Source: DATEPR01 sp036503065 (lineage in GTDB: Bacteria; Actinomycetota; Actinomycetes; Mycobacteriales; Pseudonocardiaceae). From it: a DNA stretch of 17,687 bases. The notes under the pieces were generated by a model. It did not search any database. It was given only the letters and a program-made list of their open reading frames with translations, and was not told the origin of the DNA. This document shows positions 6,117 to 13,320 of the stretch, piece after piece. The stretch spans positions 1 through 17,687 of the forward strand of contig DASXXM010000661.1 in the NCBI GenBank assembly GCA_036503065.1, written 5' to 3'. Within the stretch, counting starts at the first letter, position 1. Each line of letters begins with the position of its first letter. A program made the position numbers and the translations under genes.

Positions 6117-7676
6117 TTACGGCGGGCATGTCGTCGGGTTCGCCGGCACGTGCCCGTTGACCAGGAAGCTCTGCGCGGCCAGGGTCGCGCACGAGGACTG
6201 GCCGAGCGCGCCGTGCCCAGAACCCAGCCAGTTCACCAGGATTCCGTTGTCCAGTTGCTGGGCAGTGCGCTGACTGCCCGGCCCCGGCGTGATCGGGTCG
6301 TTCGCCGTGGCCAGCACCAGAATCGGCGGCGCGCCCTTCGCGGTCGGCGCGGCCAGTTTCTGGCTGACCACCGGCCACGGCCCACACAGCAGCAGGCTCT
6401 GCGCGAGCACACCGCCGAACAGCGGGTCCTTGGTGTTCAACGAACGCACCGACGCGGCCACCTGATCCTGGGCCAGCCGCTCGGGCTGGTCGTTGCAGCC
6501 GGACACCAGTGCGGCGTCCAACCGGGCCGGATCGGTTGACGTGCCGCCGACGACGGGGCCGACCAGGGCGGCAAGGCCGCTGCCGTCGCCGTTGCGGGCA
6601 TCGGCGATCGCGGTGGCCAGCGCGGGCCAGTTGGCCCGGTCGGCGAGGCCGACCAGCACGGCGTGCACGGCGCTGCCGTTGGTCACCGCGGTGCCGTCAG
6701 GCAGGTCGAGCGGCTGCTGTCGGAGTTGCCCGAGCAGTTGGGTCAGCGCGGCCTTCGGGTCGGCACCCAGCGGACAACCGCGTTGCACGCAGTCGGTGGC
6801 GAACGCGGCGAACGTGGCGACGGCCGCGGTGTCCCTGGCGATCGCCGTGTCGGTCGCGCTGAGTGTCGGGTCGGGGGAGCCGTCCAGCACCAGCCTGCCG
6901 ACCTGGCCCGGGTAGCGGTTGGCGTACGTGGTGAGCACGCGGGAACCCTCGCCGTGCCCGATCGCGTTCAGGTGCGCGACGCCCAACTGCTGGCGGATCG
7001 CCTCGAGGTCCTCGGCGGAGCGCGTGGTGTCCAGGGCGGCCGATCTGGTGTCCAGCGCCAGAATGCACTGCTGGCTGGCGTCCCGGCTGGCGTCCAGCAG
7101 GCCCGTCAGGTCGGTGTCGGTGGGGTCGTAGCCGACGATCTGCGCCCGGTCGGACTCCGGCACGCAGTGCACGGCGTCCGAGCCGCCGGTGCCCCTGCGG
7201 TCCACGCCGATCAGCGAGAACGTGTGCAGCACCTGGCTGGGCAGGATGCTGGCCAAGGTGGCCGCGTACAGCGTGCCCGGCAGGCTGTCCAGGTCGTTCA
7301 CCACGAGCAGCGGGGTCGGGCCGGTGCCCACCTTCAACAGGTCCAGTCGCGTGTAGCCGCTACCTGGGGAGCTGGGCGAGTCGAGCGCGGTGACCACCCT
7401 GGCGCACTGGAACTTCAGCCCGGCCGGCACGGTGGCGGGGCTCAGCCGCTGGCGGGTGTTGACCGAACAGTCGGTCCAGCTGACCTGACCGCCCGACGGA
7501 ATGTCCAATTTGGGCAGCGGCGGGGCCGACGACGATGGCGGCGCGGGCGTCGGGGGCGGGTTGCCGGCCACCACGAGGTCGGGCCGTTGCGACGGGCCCA
7601 CCGTGCAGCCGGCGGCGAGCAGGGCGAACGCGGTGGCGGCCAGGCCGAGGGCGGATGGCCAGGCGCGGCGCGGCAA
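6117..7676 (-). CDS. Lipoprotein, TAP-like alpha/beta hydrolase, nucleophile lost
   Basis: A 519-residue exported protein with signal peptide and lipobox LLAAGC (acylated C24), then a Pro/Ser-rich stretch (39-60) and an alpha/beta-hydrolase fold of the tripeptidyl-aminopeptidase-like family. The family's acid and base are present: D460 in ATANDPITPG and H488 in GSGHGALG. The nucleophile elbow reads GHGEG (240-244), so glycine 242 replaces serine, and the usual NPGGPG oxyanion loop is replaced by NDLDSLPG (127-134). Paired cysteines (70/91, 296/301, 394/431, 496/517) suggest disulfides. The protein is therefore predicted to be non-hydrolytic or to work differently. The start is TTG 7676 with GAGGAA seven bases upstream. 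It may correspond to mycobacterial Rv2672, but this was not tested. Confidence 0.88.
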   Translation of the reverse strand: MPRRAWPSALGLAATAFALLAAGCTVGPSQRPDLVVAGNPPPTPAPPSSSAPPLPKLDIPSGGQVSWTDCSVNTRQRLSPATVPAGLKFQCARVVTALDSPSSPGSGYTRLDLLKVGTGPTPLLVVNDLDSLPGTLYAATLASILPSQVLHTFSLIGVDRRGTGGSDAVHCVPESDRAQIVGYDPTDTDLTGLLDASRDASQQCILALDTRSAALDTTRSAEDLEAIRQQLGVAHLNAIGHGEGSRVLTTYANRYPGQVGRLVLDGSPDPTLSATDTAIARDTAAVATFAAFATDCVQRGCPLGADPKAALTQLLGQLRQQPLDLPDGTAVTNGSAVHAVLVGLADRANWPALATAIADARNGDGSGLAALVGPVVGGTSTDPARLDAALVSGCNDQPERLAQDQVAASVRSLNTKDPLFGGVLAQSLLLCGPWPVVSQKLAAPTAKGAPPILVLATANDPITPGPGSQRTAQQLDNGILVNWLGSGHGALGQSSCATLAAQSFLVNGHVPANPTTCPP

Positions 7677-7719
7677 CGGCGATTCCTCGCTTCCCGGATG
7701 CTGAAAACTGACGATGGGA

Positions 7720-7744
7720 GGGTCCCACGTGCGTGGTATGACCC
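7720..7744. promoter_or_regulatory. Compound inverted repeat between divergent genes
   Basis: GGGTC (7720-7724) and GACCC (7740-7744) flank an inner inverted repeat CCACG-TG-CGTGG (7725-7736), with a 3-base bulge on the right side. It lies midway between the hydrolase-like lipoprotein start and the RhtA-like transporter start, where an operator would be expected. The symmetry is seen directly; the function is inferred. Confidence 0.35.
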
Positions 7745-7798
7745 AGGTGAGCGGGTCGTGGAGCGGATCTTCTGTTGAGTGGTGGAGGGAGCGGGCAC

Positions 7799-8719
7799 GT
7801 GGTCACCGTGCATGTCGAGCGGACACCGCGGCGGTTCTGGCCGCGGTCGGCGCTGGCCGCGATCGCCGGTCGCGGGCTGGGCAGCGTGCCGCCGCCCATG
7901 CTGGTGGTGGCGGGCATCGTCAGCGTCCAGATCGGCGCGGCACTGGCGAAGCTGCTGTTCCCGATCGCGGGTGCGCTCGGGGTTGTCACGCTGCGACTGG
8001 TGTTCGCGGCCGCGGTGCTGCTGGTCGCGTGGCGCCCGTCGCTGCGCATGACGCGGCGGGCCTGGCTGGTGGTCGTCGCCTTCGGCGCGGTGCTCGGCGT
8101 GATGAACGCGATGTTCTACGAGGCGATCAGCCGGGTCCCGCTCGGCGTCACGGTGACCATCGAGTTCCTCGGGCCGCTGGCGCTGGCGCTGGCCGGCTCG
8201 CGCCGCTGGCGTGACGTGTTGTGGGCGCTGCTGGCGGCCGGCGGTGTGGCGTTGCTCACCAACGGTGGCGGCCACCTGTCCACGGTCGGCCTGCTGTTCG
8301 CGCTCGGTGCGGCTACCTGCTGGGGTTGCTACATCCTGTTGTCGGCCAAGCTCGGCGAGCACACCAGCGGCGGCAACGGGCTCGCCGTGGCGATGGGCAT
8401 CGGCGGCCTGTTGATCCTGCCGCTCGGGGTGGCCGACGCCGGCACCGCGCTGGTGCAGCCGCTGGCGCTGGCCACCGGGTTCGGTGTCGCGTTGCTGTCG
8501 TCGGTGGTGCCGTACTCGGTGGAACTGGAGGCGTTGCGGCGCATCCCGCCCCGGGTGTTCGGCGTGCTGATGAGTCTGGAGCCGGCCGTGGCCGCGCTGT
8601 GTGGGCTGGTCGTGCTCGGCCAGCGCCTCGGGCTCACGCAGTGGCTGGCGATCTGCCTGGTGGTCGGTGCTTCGGTCGGTGCGACGCGGACGAATTCGAC
8701 GGCCACCCCGGAGTCGTAG
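7799..8719 (+). CDS. EamA/DMT family transporter, RhtA-like exporter
   Basis: A 306-residue integral membrane protein of the drug/metabolite transporter superfamily, with about ten hydrophobic helices in two EamA repeats (about 35-155 and 175-295). It follows the E. coli threonine/homoserine exporter RhtA closely in several places: SVQIGAALAKLLFPIAGALG, GVMNAMFYEAISRVPLG, VTIEFLGPLALAL, AATCWGCYIL, SSVVPYSVELEALRRIP and VFGVLMSLEPAVAAL. Export of amino acids or small polar metabolites is therefore likely, with substrate unproven. GTG 7799 is preferred to the upstream TTG 7775 because GGAGGGAG lies at 7784-7791. The stop is followed 8 bp later by repeat array B. Confidence 0.9.
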   Translation: MVTVHVERTPRRFWPRSALAAIAGRGLGSVPPPMLVVAGIVSVQIGAALAKLLFPIAGALGVVTLRLVFAAAVLLVAWRPSLRMTRRAWLVVVAFGAVLGVMNAMFYEAISRVPLGVTVTIEFLGPLALALAGSRRWRDVLWALLAAGGVALLTNGGGHLSTVGLLFALGAATCWGCYILLSAKLGEHTSGGNGLAVAMGIGGLLILPLGVADAGTALVQPLALATGFGVALLSSVVPYSVELEALRRIPPRVFGVLMSLEPAVAALCGLVVLGQRLGLTQWLAICLVVGASVGATRTNSTATPES

Positions 8720-8727
8720 CCGTAACC

Positions 8728-8873
8728 GTGATCAGGTGCTCTCGGTTGAGATCACTGCTCTCTGTTGAGAACACGTATGAGAGCACTGCTCTCGATTGAG
8801 AGCACGTGTTCTCTGTGGAGAGCGGTGCTCTTGTTCGAGAACGGGTGATCTTCTTTTCGAGAGCGGTGCTCTC
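8728..8873. repeat. Second array of 19-bp palindromic modules (array B)
   Basis: Head-to-tail modules of the same family as positions 1-212: 8748-8766 (19 bp), 8767-8778 (12-bp short form), 8779-8797 (19, GAGAGCACTGCTCTCGATT), 8798-8817 (20), 8818-8836 (19), 8837-8858 (22) and 8859-8873 (GAGAGCGGTGCTCTC). A partial module precedes them at 8728-8747. It fills the gap between the convergent transporter and ligase genes, and the final palindrome overlaps the first two bases of the ligase stop codon (8872-8874). The copies are more diverged than in array A, which suggests an older or faster-decaying array. Confidence 0.88.
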
Positions 8874-9963
8874 AGCGTCGCTTGATCTCGCCGCGCAGTA
8901 CCGCGTCCAGGTCGTAGCCGGCCGGCTGTTCGAGCTGGTCGTAGCGGCACGACATCGGGTCGCGGTCCGGGCGCCAGCGGATGAACTGGGCGTTGTGCCG
9001 GAACCGGGGCGGGTATTCGCCGTCGGTGTGCTCGTAGCTGACCTCTACCACCCGCTCCCGGCGCAGCGGCACCCAGGGCAGTTCCTCGTGGCGCCACCGG
9101 GTGATCTTCAGTGCGCCCGGCAGCCGACGGCCGTCCCCGGCGTCCGGGCCGAGCCACGGGTGATCTCGCTCGCCGTCGGGCATCAGCCCGGCCAGGCCCT
9201 GCGCCATCTGCCGTCGCTGGGCCAGCGGGAACGAGCCGACCACACCGACGTGGTGCAGCACACCCGCCTCGTCGTACAGGCCGATCAGCAGCGACCCGAC
9301 GGCCGTGCCGGGCGTGGTGTTCAGGTGCCAGCGCAGGCCGGCGACCACGCAGTCGGCCGTGCGGGAGTGCTTGAACTTGAACATGGTGCGCCGGTTCGGC
9401 GTGTACGGGCCGTTCGCCGGCTTGCCGATCACGCCGTCCAGCCCGGCGCCCTCGAACAGCGTGAACCACTCCCGTGCGACCGCGGGTTCTCGGGTGAACG
9501 CGGTGACGTGCAACCGGTCCGACGACGTGACGAACGTGTTCAGTGCCTGCCTGCGGTCCTTGCCCGGCACGCCCATCAGGTCGTGGTCCTCCAGCGCGAG
9601 CAGGTCGAAGGCCATTAACCTGGCGGGCGACTCGGCCGCCAGTGCCCGCGCCCGGTCCGCCGCGGCCTGGGCCCGCTCGGCGAGCGTGTCGAAACTGAGC
9701 CTGCCGTCCTTGGCCACCACCAGTTCGCCGTCCACCACCACCCGGTCGGGCAGCACGTCCAGCAACTCGGCGACCATCTCCGGGAACGCCCGGTTGAACG
9801 GCTTGCCGGCACGCGACTGGAGAAAGATGTCCCTGCCGTCCCGGAACACGATGCACCGGTAGCCGTCCCACTTCGGCTCGAACAGCAGCCGGTCGCCGTC
9901 GGGGATCTTCGGCGTCAGTGCGGCCAGCATCGGCATTACCGGCGGGTTCACCGGGAGCACCAT
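8872..9963 (-). CDS. ligC: ATP-dependent DNA ligase, LigC type
   Basis: A 363-residue ATP-dependent ligase that seals DNA nicks through a lysine-AMP intermediate. Motif I is EPKWDGYR with K31 as the adenylated lysine. Motif III is LMAFDLLALE (116-125), motif IV DGVIGK (176-181) and motif V FKFKHSRTADCVV (195-207). The C-terminal OB-fold includes PLRRERVVEVSYEH and ends FRHNAQFIRWRPD. Size and lack of extra domains match mycobacterial LigC (about 358 residues) rather than LigB or LigD. The ATG at 9963 overlaps the RibD-like stop (TGATG) with GAGGT just upstream, so translation is probably coupled. The stop lies in repeat array B. A stand-alone PolDom is encoded about 6 kb away. Confidence 0.93.
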   Translation of the reverse strand: MVLPVNPPVMPMLAALTPKIPDGDRLLFEPKWDGYRCIVFRDGRDIFLQSRAGKPFNRAFPEMVAELLDVLPDRVVVDGELVVAKDGRLSFDTLAERAQAAADRARALAAESPARLMAFDLLALEDHDLMGVPGKDRRQALNTFVTSSDRLHVTAFTREPAVAREWFTLFEGAGLDGVIGKPANGPYTPNRRTMFKFKHSRTADCVVAGLRWHLNTTPGTAVGSLLIGLYDEAGVLHHVGVVGSFPLAQRRQMAQGLAGLMPDGERDHPWLGPDAGDGRRLPGALKITRWRHEELPWVPLRRERVVEVSYEHTDGEYPPRFRHNAQFIRWRPDRDPMSCRYDQLEQPAGYDLDAVLRGEIKRR

Positions 9964-10721
9964 CAGGCACCTCGCAGGTACCGCAGCAACAGCATGTCGT
10001 CGGCATGCAACACCGACGCGAGCCGCAGCCTGGTCGGCTCGACGGGCAACGGGCCCGCCGCGATCCGGCCCGCGTCGCCGACCGCCAGCAGCGGCGCGAT
10101 GCTGAGGTCCAGTTCGTCCACGAGCCCGGCCGCGATCAGCGAGCCGAACAGGTGCGGGCCGCCCTCGCAGCACACCCGGCGCAGCTTGCGCCGGTCGAGT
10201 TCGGCCACGACGGCGGCCAGGTCCACGTCATCGTCGCCGGCCAGTACCACGTCGGCGCCCGCGTCGGCCAGCGCGGTGCGGCGGTCGGCGGGCGCGGCGG
10301 CCGCGGTGAACACGATGGTCGGCGCGATCGCGTCGGTGACCAGCGGTGAGTCCGGCGCGACCGTGCACGCGCGGGTGACAACGGCGATCGGCGGCACCGG
10401 CGCCAGGCCGAGCTCCACCCGTTGCGTGGCACGGAGTTCGTTCGGTTTGACACCCCGGTAGCGCTCGATCAGCGCCGTGCCAGCGCCGACCAGGATCACG
10501 TCGGCCAGCGTCCGGCCCAGTTGGAAGACCTTCTTGTCGTTGGCGTCGGACAGGCCGCGCGAGCGCCCGCCGACCGCGACCGCGCCGTCCGCGCTGCTGA
10601 TGAAGTTCACCTTCACCCACGGCCGGTCCAGACCCGGCGGGAAGTCGTACAGCCGGATCAGCGCGTCGTCGTCGACCGAGGTCGGGCCGGGCGGCAGGAG
10701 TTGATCCACGACCTCATCCAA
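9963..10721 (-). CDS. RibD C-terminal/pyrimidine reductase family protein
   Basis: A 252-residue NADPH-dependent reductase-like protein of the RibD C-terminal (DHFR-like) fold. Landmarks are WVKVNFISSADGAVAVGG (35-52), LADVILVGAGTALIERYRGV (72-91) and the glycine-rich CCEGGPHLFGSLI near residues 183-195. It resembles mycobacterial Rv2671, annotated as RibD-like and studied as a DHFR analogue, so a role in pterin or riboflavin-type reduction is plausible but not certain. No deaminase domain is present. The start is TTG 10721, inside the last codons of the PAP2 gene (8-bp overlap). The stop overlaps the ligase start. The three genes form one operon. Confidence 0.88.
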   Translation of the reverse strand: MDEVVDQLLPPGPTSVDDDALIRLYDFPPGLDRPWVKVNFISSADGAVAVGGRSRGLSDANDKKVFQLGRTLADVILVGAGTALIERYRGVKPNELRATQRVELGLAPVPPIAVVTRACTVAPDSPLVTDAIAPTIVFTAAAAPADRRTALADAGADVVLAGDDDVDLAAVVAELDRRKLRRVCCEGGPHLFGSLIAAGLVDELDLSIAPLLAVGDAGRIAAGPLPVEPTRLRLASVLHADDMLLLRYLRGA

Positions 10722-11394
10722 GCATTACTTTCGGCCGGGTCCGTGCCGCGCCGGTCCGCACCCGCCGCGCGCCGAGCACATCAGCCAGCACCGCCAGCGG
10801 CAGCACGACGCCCAGCGCCAGGCCGAAACCGCCGATCGTGTCGGTGGGGTAGTGGTAGTTCATCGCGACCAGACCCGCCGCCGTGCCCAGCATGACCAGC
10901 GCCCAGGCCGCCCAGACGGGCAACCGTCGGATGACCAGGGCCGCGACCGTGAGCGCGGCTGCCGAGCTGGCCATATGGCCGCTGGGATAGCTCAGGTAGC
11001 CCGAGTGCAGCCGACCGAACACCGGCTTGAGGATCTCGACCAGCAGCACGCACACACCCGGCCCGAGCACCGCAAGCGCGGCGGTCTCCCAGCGACGGCG
11101 CCACAGCGCGAACGCCAGCACCGCCAGGATCACCGCGTAGATCAACACCGGGTTCGACAACGCGCCGAGCACCCGCGTCGGCACGGTCGGCGGTGTGACC
11201 GCCCACTTGCCCAGCGGTGTCGGGTTGCCGACGAGCGCACGCAGCCCGTGGGTGAGCGCGGTGTCGAATCGGCCGGGGCTGGCACGACCCGCATAACGAA
11301 TGCCGAGCACCACCGCGACGAGGACGCCACAGACCGCTGCGGTCAGTGCGACCGGGCGGTTCGATACCAGCGGTGGGGCGGCCACACCATCCAC
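10714..11394 (-). CDS. PAP2-family membrane phosphatase
   Basis: A 226-residue membrane protein with about six hydrophobic segments and the PAP2 active-site motifs: K123 and R128 in KPVFGR, PSGH (137-140) with the catalytic histidine, and H181-x3-D185 in NYHYPTD. The RP usually ending the first motif is replaced by RLHS. Members remove phosphate from lipid phosphates such as phosphatidic acid or undecaprenyl pyrophosphate. The GTG at 11394 is chosen because GGGGGGAG lies six bases upstream; the frame is open to 11487, but that part reads into the promoter region of the divergent ABC-F gene. It is the first gene of the PAP2, RibD-like, ligC operon. Confidence 0.88.
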   Translation of the reverse strand: MDGVAAPPLVSNRPVALTAAVCGVLVAVVLGIRYAGRASPGRFDTALTHGLRALVGNPTPLGKWAVTPPTVPTRVLGALSNPVLIYAVILAVLAFALWRRRWETAALAVLGPGVCVLLVEILKPVFGRLHSGYLSYPSGHMASSAAALTVAALVIRRLPVWAAWALVMLGTAAGLVAMNYHYPTDTIGGFGLALGVVLPLAVLADVLGARRVRTGAARTRPKVMLG

Positions 11395-11495
11395 TATGCG
11401 CTCCCCCCTGGTGCCGACATCGTCCGATCTTCGCACGTCGTTACCCCCGGAAATGGGTTCGCGCCGCTCGGCGCCGCCGTGGACCATTGCCGTTC

Positions 11496-13124
11496 ATGGG
11501 CTACTTGGAGTGCAGCGGTCTCGGCTACCGGCTGGCGGACGGCCGTGAGCTGTTTCGGGACGTGTCGTTCCGGGTGGCCGCCGGCAGCGTCGTGGCGCTC
11601 GTCGGTGCCAACGGGGCCGGCAAGACCACCCTGCTGCGGTTGCTGTCCGGTGAGCTCAGCGCGCCCGCCGGGGGCACGCAGGTGCAGGGCGGTCTCGGCG
11701 TGATGCCGCAGTTCGTCGGTTCGGTGCGTGACGACCGCACAGTGCGCGACCTGCTGCTCGACGTTGCCCCGCCGCCGATCCGGGCCGCGGCGGCGGAACT
11801 GGACGCGGTGGAACTCGCCCTCATGGCGACCGACGACGAGCCGACCCAGTTCCGCTACGCCACCGCCCTGGCCAACTGGGGCGAGGCGGGCGGCTACGAC
11901 ATCGAGGTGCTGTGGGACACCGTCACGGTCGCGGCACTTGACCTGCCGTTCGACCGGGCCCGGTTCCGCTCGGTGCGCACGCTGTCCGGCGGCGAGCAGA
12001 AGCGGCTCGTGCTCGAGGCGTTGCTGCGCGGCCACGAGCAGGTGTTGCTGCTGGACGAGCCGGACAACTATCTCGACGTGCCGGGCAAACGCTGGCTGGA
12101 ACAGAAGCTCGCCGAGACACCGAAGGCGGTGCTGCTGGTCAGCCACGACCGTGAGCTGCTGGCCACCGCGGCCACCGCCGTGATCACCCTGGAGGGGCAC
12201 ACCTGCTGGACGCACGGCGGCGGCTTCGCCACCTGGCCCGCGGCCCGCGAGGCCCGGTGGGAGCGGATGGCCGAACTGCACCGGCGTTGGGACGAGGAAC
12301 ACGAGAAGCTGCGCGAACTGGTCCGCACCCTGCAACAGGCGGCCATGGTGAGCGACGCGCTGGCGTCCCGGTACTCGGCCGCGCAGACCCGGCTGCGCAA
12401 GTTCGAGGAAGCCGGCCCGCCACCGGAGATCCCGCGCGAACACAAGGTCACACCACGCCTGCGTGGCGGCCGGACCGGCGTGCGCGCGATCACCTGCGAG
12501 CGTCTTGAGCTGACCGGCCTGATGCACCCGTTCGACGTCGAGGTGTTCTACGGCGACCGGGTCGCCGTGCTCGGCGCGAACGGCTCCGGCAAGAGCCACT
12601 TCCTGCGCCTGCTGGCCGGCGATCCGGCGGTGGCGCACACCGGTTCGTGGCGGCTGGGTGCGCGGGTGGTGCCCGGACTGTTCGCGCAGACGCACGCCCA
12701 CCCGGAGTGGCTCGGCCGCACCCTGGTCGACGTGCTGTGGCACGGCGACGCCGAACGGTCCGGTGTGGACAGGGGAACCGCGATGTCCGCGCTGAGCCGC
12801 TATGGTCTCGCGGCAGCGGGCGACCAGCGGTTCGAGACGCTGTCCGGCGGCCAACAGGCCCGGTTCCAGGTCCTGTTGCTGGAACTGTCCGGCGCGACCC
12901 TGCTGTTGCTGGACGAGCCGACCGACAATCTGGACCTGACCTCGGCACAGGCGCTGCAGGACGCCCTGTCCGAGTTCGCCGGCACGGTGCTTGCGGTCAC
13001 CCACGACCGCTGGTTCGCCCGTTCCTTCGACCGCTACCTGGTCTTCCGTGCGGACGGTACGGTGTCCGAAGTGGATGAACCGGTTTGGGACGAGGGCAAG
13101 GTCCAGCGCGCCGGGATTTCTTGA
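11496..13124 (+). CDS. ABC-F family ATPase, two nucleotide-binding domains
   Basis: A 542-residue soluble protein with two ABC domains and no membrane segment. Domain 1 has Walker A GANGAGKTT (37-45), signature LSGGEQ (163-168), Walker B LLLDEP (184-189) and H-loop SHD (216-218). Domain 2 has GANGSGKS (360-367), LSGGQQ (449-454), LLLDEP (470-475) and THD (502-504). A charged helical linker (about 250-310) joins them, as in ABC-F translation factors, which act on the ribosome and in some cases protect it from antibiotics. After Walker B the first domain reads DEPDNYLD rather than the usual DEPTNHLD. The ATG at 11496 opens directly into the first domain; the upstream frame looks non-coding and no strong RBS is visible. 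Confidence 0.93.
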   Translation: MGYLECSGLGYRLADGRELFRDVSFRVAAGSVVALVGANGAGKTTLLRLLSGELSAPAGGTQVQGGLGVMPQFVGSVRDDRTVRDLLLDVAPPPIRAAAAELDAVELALMATDDEPTQFRYATALANWGEAGGYDIEVLWDTVTVAALDLPFDRARFRSVRTLSGGEQKRLVLEALLRGHEQVLLLDEPDNYLDVPGKRWLEQKLAETPKAVLLVSHDRELLATAATAVITLEGHTCWTHGGGFATWPAAREARWERMAELHRRWDEEHEKLRELVRTLQQAAMVSDALASRYSAAQTRLRKFEEAGPPPEIPREHKVTPRLRGGRTGVRAITCERLELTGLMHPFDVEVFYGDRVAVLGANGSGKSHFLRLLAGDPAVAHTGSWRLGARVVPGLFAQTHAHPEWLGRTLVDVLWHGDAERSGVDRGTAMSALSRYGLAAAGDQRFETLSGGQQARFQVLLLELSGATLLLLDEPTDNLDLTSAQALQDALSEFAGTVLAVTHDRWFARSFDRYLVFRADGTVSEVDEPVWDEGKVQRAGIS

Positions 13125-13167
13125 CCCGCGCCGCGATTTCTTGACCGACAGCCTTGATTTCTTCGCC
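13115..13167. repeat. Three tandem GATTTCTTGACC repeats at the ABC-F stop
   Basis: GATTTCTTGACC occurs at 13115-13126 and 13135-13146, with a variant GATTTCTTCGCC at 13156-13167 (periods 20 and 21 bp). The first copy contains the ABC-F stop codon (TTCTTGA). Read on the minus strand the repeat gives a Lys-rich 7-residue period, but no convincing gene is there. The copies may mark local slippage duplication of the gene's 3' end. Confidence 0.7.
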
Positions 13168-13175
13168 GACAACCT

Positions 13176-13191
13176 TCGGGGATCCCCCCGA
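13176..13191 (+). terminator. Short GC hairpin downstream of the ABC-F gene
   Basis: TCGGGG (13176-13181) pairs with CCCCGA (13186-13191) around ATCC, followed by a mildly AT-rich TGTCAATTCTAG. It is a possible terminator for the ABC-F transcript; the stem is only six base pairs and lacks a T-run. Confidence 0.35.
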
Positions 13192-13240
13192 TGTCAATTC
13201 TAGTCGATCTTGGGGCTGAGCTCGACCGAGTTGTAGCAGC

Positions 13241-13270
13241 CTGTGGATCACTGTGGTGACCTGTGGATCA
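13241..13270. repeat. Three 10-bp CTGTGG direct repeats resembling DnaA boxes
   Basis: CTGTGGATCA (13241-13250), CTGTGGTGAC (13251-13260) and CTGTGGATCA (13261-13270) are exactly 10 bp apart, placing them about one helical turn from each other. The reverse complement TGATCCACA of the outer copies differs by two bases from the classic DnaA box TTATCCACA. They lie upstream of the small membrane-protein gene. The repeats are seen directly; DnaA binding is speculation. Confidence 0.5.
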
Positions 13271-13320
13271 GTTGGGCCGATCTGGCCACCGTGGACCGGG
13301 AACCGGGGCAGAATCCGGGC

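Noticed and set aside
11394..13172. Minus-strand open frame opposite the ABC-F gene
   Set aside because: His/Arg/Gln-rich translation antisense to an intact two-domain ABC protein; the KKSR-repeat start only reflects the DNA repeat at 13115-13167.
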